Origin: Planctomycetota bacterium
GTDB lineage: Bacteria; Planctomycetota; UBA1135; GCA-002686595
Reading direction: 5' to 3'
DNA length: 36,891 nucleotides
Assembly: GCA_016872715.1 (NCBI GenBank)
Contig: VGZD01000029.1
Span: forward strand, 1 to 36,891
Shown one piece after another: positions 1 to 7,568 of the stretch. Within the stretch, counting starts at the first letter, position 1; every line of letters starts with the position of its first letter. The position numbers were made by a program, and so were the translations under genes. The notes below the pieces were generated by a model. That model was not told the origin of the DNA, made no database searches, and worked only from the letters and a program-made list of their open reading frames with translations.

Positions 1-66
1 GTGATCCGCGCCAGCATCATGGACGTGCACGACGCGGTCGAGAAGCTCGAGGAGCGCATCCGCTAG
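1..66 (+). CDS. C-terminal end of a truncated gene, product unknown
   Basis: Frame 1 is open from the first base to a TAG at 64-66 and encodes the last 21 residues of a protein that begins outside the window. The tail is hydrophilic and predicted helical (VEKLEERIR at the end). The short RAS-then-helix arrangement faintly recalls the C-terminus of fold-type I PLP aminotransferases, but this is too little to assign a family. A strong hairpin lies about 100 bases downstream and could end its transcript. Confidence 0.6.
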   Translation: MIRASIMDVHDAVEKLEERIR

Positions 67-78
67 GCGCGCGCCGCG

Positions 79-148
79 GCTCGAGGTGATGCGCTCGAGG
101 TGATGCGCTCGAGGTGATGCGCTCGAGGTGATGCGCTCGAGGTGGCGC
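79..148. repeat. 14-nt tandem repeat, 5 copies
   Basis: The unit GCTCGAGGTGATGC is repeated perfectly four times (79-92, 93-106, 107-120, 121-134). A fifth copy (135-148) differs only near its 3' end, and the first 6 nt of a sixth follow. There are no spacers, so it is a simple tandem array and not CRISPR. The period of 14 is not a multiple of three, which argues against coding function. Confidence 0.9.
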
Positions 149-169
149 GCTCGACCAAGCCAAACCCGA

Positions 170-203
170 GGACGCCGGCCTCCCGCATGGGAGGCCGGCG
201 TCC
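170..203. terminator. Strong hairpin, likely bidirectional terminator
   Basis: GGACGCCGGCCTCCC (170-184) is followed by a GCAT loop and its exact complement (189-203), a perfect 15-bp stem. A T-rich run (TTCATTTTGGTTT) follows on the plus strand, as in an intrinsic terminator, and the left flank carries a short A-rich run, so it could act in both directions. It sits after the truncated plus-strand gene. Confidence 0.6.
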
Positions 204-210
204 TTCATTT

Positions 211-286
211 TGGTTTGCGACGCGACGCGCCAAGCCGCGACGCGTCGTTGGTTTGCGACGCGACGCCCCAAGCCGCGACGCGTCGA
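211..286. repeat. Two adjacent 38-nt direct repeats
   Basis: The copies at 211-248 and 249-286 differ at very few positions. Each begins TGGTTTGCGACGCGACGC and ends with the 10-bp palindrome CGACGCGTCG (238-247 and 276-285). Inside each, CGACGCG near the start can pair with CGCGTCG near the end to form a small hairpin. The pair lies between two hairpins of shared sequence, so the whole block at 170-318 looks like one composite repeat element. Confidence 0.85.
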
Positions 287-288
287 GG

Positions 289-314
289 GCCGGCCTCCCA
301 TGCGGGAGGTCGGC
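289..314. terminator. Second hairpin related to the one at 170-203
   Basis: GCCGGCCTCCC (289-299) pairs with GGGAGGTCGGC (304-314) around an ATGC loop, with one G-U pair. The stem core and the following GTCC match the first hairpin, so the two are copies of one sequence flanking the 38-nt repeats. The downstream flank is less T-rich, so termination is less certain here. The element lies about 70 bases upstream of the HAD start. Confidence 0.45.
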
Positions 315-386
315 GTCCTGCCGTTTCTGCTCGTCGCCACGGGCCGATGGACGAGCCCGTCCCGAGGCGGTTAGCCTTCCCGCGCC

Positions 387-1121
387 ATGCCCCCTCTGCG
401 CAGGCTCGACGCGATCTTCTTCGACATCGACGACACGCTGTGCGCCACGACGGCCTTTGCACAGCGCGCGCGCCGCAACGCGGTGCGGGCCATGCTCGCG
501 GCCGGACTGCGGGGCGACGAAGAGCGCGTGTATCGCGAGCTCGAGGAGGTGATCGCGGAGTTCTCGTCCAACTACGAGCACCACTTCGACAAGCTGCTGC
601 TGCGCCTCCCCGAGAGCGCACTCGCCGGCCACAACCCCGCGCTGGTCGTGGCCGCCGGCGTCGCGGCGTACCACGACACGAAGTTCCGCGAGCTCGCGCC
701 GTTCCCCGGCGTGCGCGAGCTCTTGGCCGACGTGCGTGCCGTGGGAGTCCGCGTCGGGATCATCACCCACGGACTGACCGTGAAGCAGGCCGAGAAGCTC
801 GTGCGCTTGGGCCTCGTCCCCCACCTCGACCCGAGCGCGATCTTCATTTCGGATCAGATCGGCGTCGCCAAGCCCAACCCGAAGATCTACCAGTTCGCGC
901 TCGAGCGCTGCGGCGTCGAGGCGGCGCGTGCGCTGTACGTCGGCGACAATCCGCGCAACGACATCGCCCCGCCGCGCCAGCTCGGCATGCTCACGTGCTG
1001 GGCGCGGCTGGTGCGCAAGCACGAGCTCGGCGACATGCCGCGGCCGGACTTCGAGATCGAGACCTTCGCGGATCTGCGCGCGCTGCTGCACCGCGACCTG
1101 CAGGTCGACTTGAGGGCCTAG
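387..1121 (+). CDS. HAD-superfamily hydrolase (phosphatase type)
   Basis: A 244-residue haloacid-dehalogenase-fold hydrolase, probably a small-molecule phosphatase in the cytoplasm. All four HAD motifs are visible: FFDIDDTL with nucleophile Asp13 and acid/base Asp15, ITHG with Thr127, Lys162 in AKPNPKIY, and GDNPRND at 186-192. A helical cap occupies about residues 20-100, giving a C1-capped layout like the CTE7/YjjG-type subfamily. The substrate cannot be read from sequence. The ATG follows the repeat region without a clear ribosome binding site. Its TAG stop overlaps the stop of the convergent ATPase gene in a shared CTAG (1118-1121). Confidence 0.9.
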   Translation: MPPLRRLDAIFFDIDDTLCATTAFAQRARRNAVRAMLAAGLRGDEERVYRELEEVIAEFSSNYEHHFDKLLLRLPESALAGHNPALVVAAGVAAYHDTKFRELAPFPGVRELLADVRAVGVRVGIITHGLTVKQAEKLVRLGLVPHLDPSAIFISDQIGVAKPNPKIYQFALERCGVEAARALYVGDNPRNDIAPPRQLGMLTCWARLVRKHELGDMPRPDFEIETFADLRALLHRDLQVDLRA

Positions 1122-2671
1122 GCGGGCAGCCGGCCGCCGAGCGCGCGCCAGGCGGCGACCAACTCGCGCGTGGCGGGGTGCGCGGGCGCTTGCAGGACGG
1201 CGGTGACCGCACCGCTCTCGACGAGCGCGCCCTCGTGCAGCACCGCGAGGCGCCCACCGAGCGCGAGCGGCACGCCGAGGTCGTGGGTGACCATGCACAG
1301 CGCCAGACCGCGGCGCTCGACCGCCTCAGCCAGCCGCGCGAGCAGGTCCTCGGCGGTGTGGGGATCGAGATTGGAGGTCACCTCGTCGCACAGCAGCAGC
1401 CGCGGCGAGCCGCTGAGCGCGCGCGCGAGCGCCACGCGTTGACGCTCGCCGCCCGAAAGCTCGTGGGGCCATGCCGCGAGATGGATTTCCCCCAGACCGA
1501 CCGCGAACAGGAGCGAACGCACTTGATCCAAGTTCGCCTCGCGCCGACCGCGGGCCTCCAGAGCCTCCAAGAGCGCCTCCTGCACGCGCAGGCGCGGCTG
1601 AAGGCTCGACCCCGGATCCTGCAGCACGAGCCCGAGGGAGCGCCGCAGGGCCGCCAGACGCGCCGCACCGCAGCGGCTGGGGTCCACGGGCGCCTCCCCG
1701 GTGCAGAGCTGGTACTCCACCGCGCCCTCCACGGGAGGGAGCAGGCCCGCCAAGGTGGCGAGCAGGGTCGACTTGCCGCTGCCCGACGCTCCCACGACGC
1801 TGAGCACCTCGCCCGTGCCGATTTCCAGCGCCACGCGCCGCAGGACGGTGCGCGACTCCGCGTTCGGAGAGTTCCCCGCGCGCTCGACGCTCACATCGCG
1901 CACGGCGAGCAGCGTCCGAGCGGGCGGCGCGAGGACCGGTGCGCGCGCGGGGGCAGCGGGCTGCGCTCGGGCCACGGCCACGCGACCCGCGTGCAGGGCG
2001 AGCACGCGATCGGCCTTGGCGTGGGCGGCCGCGACATCGTGCGTGATCCACAGCGCCGCCATGTCGCGCTCGCCGAGCAGCTCGCGCACCAGCTCGAGCA
2101 ACTCGAGCGCGCGCACGCGGTCGAGCGAGCTCGTGGGCTCGTCCAACAGCAGCACGCGCGGTGAGCGCGAGAGCGTCGCGGCGAACAGCACGCGCTGGCG
2201 CTCCCCGCCCGAGAGGGCGTGCGGCGCGCGCTGACCGAGCTCTTCGGGATCCCGCAAGCCGAGGCGGCGAAAGCAGGCCAGCGCGCGCGCGCGCGCCTCG
2301 GCCCGAGCGACGCCATCGGCGCTGCGCGCAGGCTCGCTCGCCTGCTCGAGCGCGCTCCACACCGGATCGAGGCTCGCGAGCGGATCCTGTGGCAGCAACG
2401 CGATTTCGCGCCCGCGCAGGGGGGCGAGTGCGGCCGCATCGGCGAGGCTGAAGACGCGCTGCTCGAGCTGCAGCTCGCCCTCGACGCGCGCGTCGCGCGG
2501 CAACAGACCGAGCAGGGCCAGCGCGAGACTCGACTTGCCGGCGCCGGAAGGACCGACGAGCGCGACGAGTTCTCCCGCGCGCAATTCCAGCTCGACGTCA
2601 CGCAGCACCTCGCCGCCGCGCGGAAACGCGATGCGCAGTCGACGCACGAGGCACAGCGGCGCGGCGCTCAT
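1118..2671 (-). CDS. Fused double ATPase of peptide ABC importer (YejF-like)
   Basis: A 517-residue protein carrying two complete ABC ATPase domains that would energise the importer encoded upstream. Domain one has Walker A GPSGAGKSS at 40-48, signature LSGGERQR and Walker B LLLDEPTSSLD. Domain two has GASGSGKST, a second LSGGERQR and LLLCDEVTSNLD, with Val in place of the usual Pro after DE. The fused arrangement is that of YejF and GsiA, not separate DppD/DppF. The open frame continues upstream, but that part is Arg/Ala-rich and antisense-like. The ATG at 2671 overlaps the permease stop by 4 nt (ATGA), which fixes the start and suggests translational coupling. It is the last gene of the minus operon. 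Confidence 0.92.
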   Translation of the reverse strand: MSAAPLCLVRRLRIAFPRGGEVLRDVELELRAGELVALVGPSGAGKSSLALALLGLLPRDARVEGELQLEQRVFSLADAAALAPLRGREIALLPQDPLASLDPVWSALEQASEPARSADGVARAEARARALACFRRLGLRDPEELGQRAPHALSGGERQRVLFAATLSRSPRVLLLDEPTSSLDRVRALELLELVRELLGERDMAALWITHDVAAAHAKADRVLALHAGRVAVARAQPAAPARAPVLAPPARTLLAVRDVSVERAGNSPNAESRTVLRRVALEIGTGEVLSVVGASGSGKSTLLATLAGLLPPVEGAVEYQLCTGEAPVDPSRCGAARLAALRRSLGLVLQDPGSSLQPRLRVQEALLEALEARGRREANLDQVRSLLFAVGLGEIHLAAWPHELSGGERQRVALARALSGSPRLLLCDEVTSNLDPHTAEDLLARLAEAVERRGLALCMVTHDLGVPLALGGRLAVLHEGALVESGAVTAVLQAPAHPATRELVAAWRALGGRLPA

Positions 2672-4359
2672 CGGCTCTCCCGCGGATCGAGAGCATCGCG
2701 CGCGGCGTCGCCGAGCCACGCCAGCGCGAGGCAGGTCACGAGAATCGAGAGGCCCGGCGCCGCGATCAGCCACGCGAGCGAGCCCGCGCGAGCCTCCTGC
2801 AGCAGCGCGCCCCACGACGGATCGGGCAGGCGCACGCCGAAACCGAGGAACGAAACCGAAGACTCGGCCAGCAGCGCCGAGATCGCGACGAACGCCGCGG
2901 CGGCCAGCGCGGGCGTGAGCACGTTCGGCAGCACGTGCCGGAAAAAGATCCGACCCTGCGAGTAGCCGAGCGCGCGCACCGCACGCACGTAGTCGAGTTC
3001 GCGCACGCGCAACGCCTCGGCGCGCACGAGGCGCGCGATGCCGGTCCACCCGACGGCCACGATCACCAGCGTGACCCACGCGAGCGGCTGCAGGCTCGCG
3101 CTCGCCGCGCGCTCGGCCCCGATCGCAGCGGCCGTCACCATCAGAAAGAACGGCGGGAACGACTGGAGAATCGCGATCAGGGCCCGCGCGAACGCATCGA
3201 ACGCGCCGCGCAAGTAACCGGCGAGCGCGCCCACGAGCACGCCCAAGAACAGCACGCCGCTCGCTGAGAGCAGCCCGACCGCGAGGCTCGCTCGACCGCC
3301 CCACAGCACGCGCGCGAGCACATCGCGACCGAGCGCGTCCGTGCCGAGCAGGTGGCGAACCGGACTGTTGAGCGACGGCTCCGCTGGCAGCACCGCGACC
3401 GGACGCGCGCTGGGCACGAGCTCGAGCGTGGATTGCGCGGCGCGCGGGCCGCGCACGTACCCTCCGCGCTCATCGATCTCCGCCGCGCTCGCCCACGTCG
3501 GCGGCCGCGCGGCCTCCGACATCCGCGTCTCGTCGGGTCCAAAGGGGATCGGCGGGTACCACGCACTGGCGAGCTCGATCGCCCCCGTGGCGACGCCGAG
3601 CTTCACTTCGCGCGTCGAGAGCCCGCTCGGAGCGCGAAAGGCCGCCGCGCACAGGCTCGCGAGCAGCACGGCGAGCACGCCGAGCGCGATCCAGCCGCGC
3701 GCGCGCGCGCGCAGCGCGAACGCGGGCAGCGCCGCGAGCCACGCCAGCGCGGCGAGCCACTCGCAAAACGAGAGATCCGCGAGCAGCGGAAACGAGCGCC
3801 GCTCCCGCAGACGCATGCCGTCGGAAGAACCGTCGCGCGGCCGGTGGCTGTTCCGCAGGGCCGCGGCCGAGGCGACGACTTCCGAGGCCGGACCGAGGTC
3901 GTCGAGCTCGCCCGCATGCACCTTGTCCGTCCAGCCGCGCAGGCGCAGATCCAGCGCGTCGAGCGGAACCTGCGCCGCGCGTTCCGAGCTCGCATACCGC
4001 CGCAGCGTGGAGAGCCGCAATTCGACGGCGCGTACCTCGCGCAGCAGAGCCGCGTGCGTTTCCCACGCCGCGTGCACGCTGCGCGGATCGTCGTCGCGCA
4101 GCGCCGCTTTCGCCGCGGCGGCATCGAGCAAGCGCGCGTTCCAATTGCGCAGCAGCGGCTCGAGTTCCGCGAGACTGGTCTCGTAGGCGCCGCGATCGAC
4201 GGCGAGCAAGGTGTAGGGTCGGGCGGAGGCCAGAAATGGCGCGAAGATGGCCGAGGAAATCACGAGCGCGAGCACGCTCAGCGCGAAGCGCACACCCCGT
4301 TGAGCTCTCCAGCGCGACCAGGCTCCGGGGATCGCCACGGCCGCGTCAAACCGCTCCAT
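2668..4359 (-). CDS. ABC importer permease with large N-terminal extension (DppC/YejE-like)
   Basis: A 563-residue inner-membrane permease, against about 290-370 for usual DppC/OppC/YejE proteins. A first membrane segment lies at about 25-45, then a charged, probably helical 150-residue region (50-195), then two more hydrophobic segments (198-217, 222-241) and a Pro-rich linker. Only then does the standard BPD_transp_1 domain begin, marked by GTDALGRD at 339-346, five hydrophobic segments and the cytoplasmic EAA loop around 445-475. The segment WYPPIPFGPDET (268-278) before the GTD motif recalls the YejE linker. The frame is intact, so this is an architecture and not a frameshift. It overlaps the upstream permease by 14 nt. 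Confidence 0.9.
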   Translation of the reverse strand: MERFDAAVAIPGAWSRWRAQRGVRFALSVLALVISSAIFAPFLASARPYTLLAVDRGAYETSLAELEPLLRNWNARLLDAAAAKAALRDDDPRSVHAAWETHAALLREVRAVELRLSTLRRYASSERAAQVPLDALDLRLRGWTDKVHAGELDDLGPASEVVASAAALRNSHRPRDGSSDGMRLRERRSFPLLADLSFCEWLAALAWLAALPAFALRARARGWIALGVLAVLLASLCAAAFRAPSGLSTREVKLGVATGAIELASAWYPPIPFGPDETRMSEAARPPTWASAAEIDERGGYVRGPRAAQSTLELVPSARPVAVLPAEPSLNSPVRHLLGTDALGRDVLARVLWGGRASLAVGLLSASGVLFLGVLVGALAGYLRGAFDAFARALIAILQSFPPFFLMVTAAAIGAERAASASLQPLAWVTLVIVAVGWTGIARLVRAEALRVRELDYVRAVRALGYSQGRIFFRHVLPNVLTPALAAAAFVAISALLAESSVSFLGFGVRLPDPSWGALLQEARAGSLAWLIAAPGLSILVTCLALAWLGDAARDALDPRESR

Positions 4360-5389
4360 CGCGCACCCGTGGATCGAGCCGACTCTGAAGCACGTCGGAC
4401 AGCCGCAGACCGGCGAGCGTCATCACGCCCGTCACGATCACGCAGGCCGCGACCGCGTCGTACTCGCGCCGCTGCAACGACTCCAAGGCGTACTTGCCCA
4501 TGCCCGGAATCTCGAACACCGTCTCGACGATCACCGAACCGCCGACGAGCCAGGGCAGCACCTGCCCCACCATGGTGGTCGCGGGCACGAGCGCGTTGCG
4601 CACGATGTGGCGCCAGATGACCGCGCGCTCCCGGACGCCGCGCGCGCGCGCGGCGAGCACGAAATCCGAGCTCGCGATTTCGGCCGTCGCCGCGCGCATC
4701 TGGCGCGAGATCGTGGCGATGGACGCGTAGCTCAGGCACACGATCGGCAGCACCGCATGGGCCGCGAGATCGCCCCAGCCCCCACTCGGCGCCGTGCGCG
4801 AGCGCAGGCCGAGGATCGGCAGCCAATCGAGGCCCGAAGGTCCCAACAGCTCCTGCAGCAGGAGCGCCACCCAGAAGACGGGCGCACAGTACGCCAGCAG
4901 CGTGAGCGCGCGCGACCAACGGTCGAAGGCGCTCGAGCGACGCAGCCCCTGCCACACTCCCAACGGCAGCGCGAGCGCGTAGGCCAGCAGGGCGGAGAGC
5001 AGCGCGAGCGGCAGGGTGACCGAGAGCCTGCGCAGGACTTCGGGCGCGATCTCGACGTCGGGGCGCAGGTATTCGCGGCCGAAATCGCCCGCGAGCAAGC
5101 CGCCCCAGGGCTGCGAGCCGCTGCCGCCCAACAGCCGGTGCCCTGCTGGACTCAGATCGAACGGACCCAAGTAGTGCAAGAACTGCACGTGCAGCGGACG
5201 GTCGAGCAAGTGCTCGGAGCGAAAGCGCACGAGCGCCTCCGCGGCTGCGCCCGAGTCCACCGCGTCGTCGCTCGCAAAGCGCAACTGCGCCGGATCTCCC
5301 GGCGCGAGCCGCAGCAGCACGAACGCGATCGCGACGAGCCCGAGCAGCGTCGCGCAGGCGCGCAGTGAGCGCAGGAGCAAGGTCCGCAT
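4346..5389 (-). CDS. ABC importer permease (DppB/YejB-like)
   Basis: A 347-residue inner-membrane protein forming the first channel subunit of the minus-strand peptide-type importer. It shows the N-terminal OppB/DppB signature: one membrane helix (about 9-27) followed by LRLAPGDPAQL. A periplasmic loop of about 85 residues and five further hydrophobic segments follow. The EAA loop reads ASSDFVLAARARGVRERAVIWRH in part, and the FEIPGMGKYA segment typical of this subunit follows. The ATG at 5389 lies 11 bases after the stop of the binding-protein gene; upstream codons in frame encode Arg-rich non-protein-like sequence. It overlaps the next permease by 14 nt. Confidence 0.93.
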   Translation of the reverse strand: MRTLLLRSLRACATLLGLVAIAFVLLRLAPGDPAQLRFASDDAVDSGAAAEALVRFRSEHLLDRPLHVQFLHYLGPFDLSPAGHRLLGGSGSQPWGGLLAGDFGREYLRPDVEIAPEVLRRLSVTLPLALLSALLAYALALPLGVWQGLRRSSAFDRWSRALTLLAYCAPVFWVALLLQELLGPSGLDWLPILGLRSRTAPSGGWGDLAAHAVLPIVCLSYASIATISRQMRAATAEIASSDFVLAARARGVRERAVIWRHIVRNALVPATTMVGQVLPWLVGGSVIVETVFEIPGMGKYALESLQRREYDAVAACVIVTGVMTLAGLRLSDVLQSRLDPRVRDGAV

Positions 5390-5400
5390 GGGCCGACTCG

Positions 5401-7329
5401 CTAGTCCACGAAGTACCACTCGCGCACGCGGAAGCCCGGATCGACCGGACCGACGCGCACGTTGCGCAGCCGCAGCGAAGCGCCGAACCGGTGGGGCACT
5501 TTCACGCCGTAGTTGTAGGCCTGCTCGGCGTACAGACGCCGTTGCAGCTCGCGACACATCGCCCCGCGGCGCGCGTCGTCGAGCTCGCTCGCGGACACGT
5601 CGATCAGGCGGTCAACATCGGGAGCGGAGAACGACGTCTCATTGGCCGAGCCCGTCCCCACCTCGCGCGAGTGCCAGCGCTGCGCGGGATCGCTCTGGAT
5701 CGGCACGACCCAGACCTTGTACACGCCGTCGAACTCGCGCTCGCGCACACGCTCGATCAGCACGGGCCACGCCACCGCACCGATGTCCAGCCGCACTCCC
5801 GCTTGCGCGAGCGTCTCCTGATAGCGCTGCAGGAAGACCTCCCCCGCGCGACTTCCGGCCTGCGTCAGAATCTCGATCGACAGCGGCTTGCCATCTCGAT
5901 CGACGAATCCGTCGCCATCGCGGTCGTACCAGCCCGCCTCCGCGAGCAAGGCCCGCGCACGCTCGACGTCGAACGGCAGGGGCGCGAGCTCGCGGTCGTA
6001 GTCGAGCCCGCCGTCGAACCACTCGGCTGTGACACGCTGCGCGAGCCCGCGATAGAAGCTCTGCACGAGGCCGTCCCAGTCGGTCGCGAGCGCGAGCGCC
6101 GTGCGCACGCGCGCGTCGGCGAGCTGCGGTCGGCGCAGGTTCCAGCCGATGTAGCTCGCGCGCGGCGTGTAGAAATGCCCGACGTAGGCGCGCGAAGTGA
6201 ACTCTCGATCCGAGTTCGCACGGAAGAAGTCGTCGGACAACAGCCGCGTCGTGAAGTCGATCTCGCCCGCGCACAGCGCGCGATAGGCCAGCGCATCGTC
6301 GGTGATCAGCCGCCAGCGAATGGAGTCGAACCACCCGCCGTCCTGCGAGGGCCAGCCCATGTCGACGCGCTCGGCCTCGACGTATTCGTCGCTGAACTCG
6401 ACGAGCCGGTACGGCCCCACTCCGATCCAGTTGCGGTTGGCCGGATGCTCGTTCACGTAGCGGGCGAGCTCCTCGTCGGTCGCCTCCGGACGCGCGTTGG
6501 GATGCTGCGGAGCACGCAGGTCGTAGATGTGCGTCGGAAGCGGAGTCAGCGCGCCGAACACGGCCGCGGCGCCGAAGTACTGACGGTCGTAGAAGAAGCG
6601 CAGCGAGCGCTCGTCGAGCTTCTCGGCGTGCACGATGTGTTCGAACTCGAAGCGCTTCTCGTCGCAGCGCACTTGCGGAATGCGCGCGAGGCGCCACGTC
6701 AAGAGGAAGTCCTCGGGGCGCAGCGGCGCGCCGTCGTGCCAGTGGATCCCGCTGCGCAACCGGAACGTGTAGACCGTGCCGCGCTCGATGCGCGCGACGT
6801 CGGCCTTGGGGACTTCGACCGCGGCTGAAAGCTCGTGCGAGGGCGTCGAGCGCGGCACGACGAGCCAGCGCTCGCCCTGCTCCACCAACTCGCCGTACAG
6901 CCGACGTTCGTCGCGGAGCACGAGCGTGTCCTCGACGACCCAGCTATCGGCGAGCAGCGGCCGATGAACGCCCGTGAAGAGGTCGCGCTCGAGGAGCGTG
7001 CCGTGGAGCTCCTGCAGGATGCGGCGCGTGACACCGGAGTTGTCGAGCAGGTAGTTGAGCTGCCGCGGCAGCGCCTCGACGTGGATCACCACCTTGCCGC
7101 CGCGGCGCGGCGCGGGCAGTGCATCGCGGCGCGGATCGAAGTCGGGGCGGAAGCGATCGGGCGCGGTGGCGTCGAGCGCTGCGTTCCCGCTCGTGCGCGG
7201 GGGTGATGACTCGGTCGCGGGCTCGCTCGGGCTGCACGAGCTCGCCCACGGCAACGCCATGACAGCGAGCGCGTGTAGGGCGAGCGCGCGTAGGGCGCGG
7301 CGGAGCGGGTGGACGTGCGACGTGGACAT
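5401..7329 (-). CDS. Extracellular solute-binding lipoprotein, family 5 (peptide importer)
   Basis: A 642-residue substrate-binding protein (SBP_bac_5/DppA-OppA type) for the minus-strand importer. The N-terminus has a basic stretch, a hydrophobic core and ASSC with Cys32, which fits a lipobox with a non-ideal -3 residue, so it is probably a lipoprotein. Family features include HWHDGAPLRPEDF, IGVGPYRL and, near the C-terminus, AGWYDRDGDGFVDRDG, a calcium-loop-like segment common in this family. The ligand is not deducible; a peptide is the default, and the Yej-like partners would allow modified peptides. The ATG at 7329 faces the second transporter across a 239-bp gap. Confidence 0.92.
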   Translation of the reverse strand: MSTSHVHPLRRALRALALHALAVMALPWASSCSPSEPATESSPPRTSGNAALDATAPDRFRPDFDPRRDALPAPRRGGKVVIHVEALPRQLNYLLDNSGVTRRILQELHGTLLERDLFTGVHRPLLADSWVVEDTLVLRDERRLYGELVEQGERWLVVPRSTPSHELSAAVEVPKADVARIERGTVYTFRLRSGIHWHDGAPLRPEDFLLTWRLARIPQVRCDEKRFEFEHIVHAEKLDERSLRFFYDRQYFGAAAVFGALTPLPTHIYDLRAPQHPNARPEATDEELARYVNEHPANRNWIGVGPYRLVEFSDEYVEAERVDMGWPSQDGGWFDSIRWRLITDDALAYRALCAGEIDFTTRLLSDDFFRANSDREFTSRAYVGHFYTPRASYIGWNLRRPQLADARVRTALALATDWDGLVQSFYRGLAQRVTAEWFDGGLDYDRELAPLPFDVERARALLAEAGWYDRDGDGFVDRDGKPLSIEILTQAGSRAGEVFLQRYQETLAQAGVRLDIGAVAWPVLIERVREREFDGVYKVWVVPIQSDPAQRWHSREVGTGSANETSFSAPDVDRLIDVSASELDDARRGAMCRELQRRLYAEQAYNYGVKVPHRFGASLRLRNVRVGPVDPGFRVREWYFVD

Positions 7330-7568
7330 CGTTGGAGGGAGTCGGTGCCTCGAACGGCGGGAGCGGCTCGGGCAGGCGTGCCGCGCGATTCGCAGGCAGG
7401 AATACACGACCCGCGCGCAGAAGGCTACAGCGCCCGGCGGAACGCGAAATCGTGGGCGCCAGCCGAGGCGCGCGCACGGCGGATCGCCGACCGGGGCGCT
7501 CGGGCGCCTCGCGCGCCCGAGACGGGCGCGAGACAGCGCCCCCCGCGCTCCGTACGATCCCCGCACTC
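7330..7568. promoter_or_regulatory. Divergent intergenic region between two ABC importers
   Basis: This 239-bp gap separates the starts of two binding-protein genes pointing away from each other, so promoters for both operons must lie here or within the ends. I see no confident -35/-10 pair and no clear operator. Several short GC-rich inverted motifs (such as GGCGCTCGGGCGCC near 7494-7507) are present but are unremarkable at this base composition. Confidence 0.45.

Larger units (their letters stand above)
67..386. other. 320-bp non-coding region made of repeats and hairpins
   Basis: No convincing gene lies between the truncated gene and the HAD gene. The stretch holds a 14-nt tandem array (79-148), a 15-bp-stem hairpin (170-203), two 38-nt direct repeats (211-286) and a second hairpin with related stem sequence (289-314). 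A weak 6-bp inverted repeat (339-344 with 355-360) lies closer to the HAD start. Open frames crossing it have repetitive Arg/Ala-rich translations and look like composition artefacts. Confidence 0.7.

Noticed and set aside
79..286. Possible CRISPR array from the 14-nt and 38-nt repeats
   Set aside because: The copies are directly adjacent with no spacers, and no cas gene is in the window.
67..386. A small gene in the repeat region
   Set aside because: All candidate frames translate the repeats into Arg/Ala/Ser-rich strings, and the 14-nt period would break any frame.
1118..3304. A 728-residue version of the fused ATPase starting at 3304
   Set aside because: The first 211 residues are Arg/Ala-rich and lie in another frame of the permease gene. 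The ATGA overlap at 2668-2671 gives a natural start.
2668..4359. Frameshift or gene fusion explaining the long permease
   Set aside because: The frame is continuous, no internal start with a ribosome binding site stands out, and the extra region has its own membrane segments. It is treated as a real extension.
5900..5960. EF-hand/dockerin domain in the solute-binding lipoprotein (DRDGDGFVDRDG)
   Set aside because: This calcium-loop-like stretch is common in family 5 binding proteins and is part of their fold, not a separate domain.
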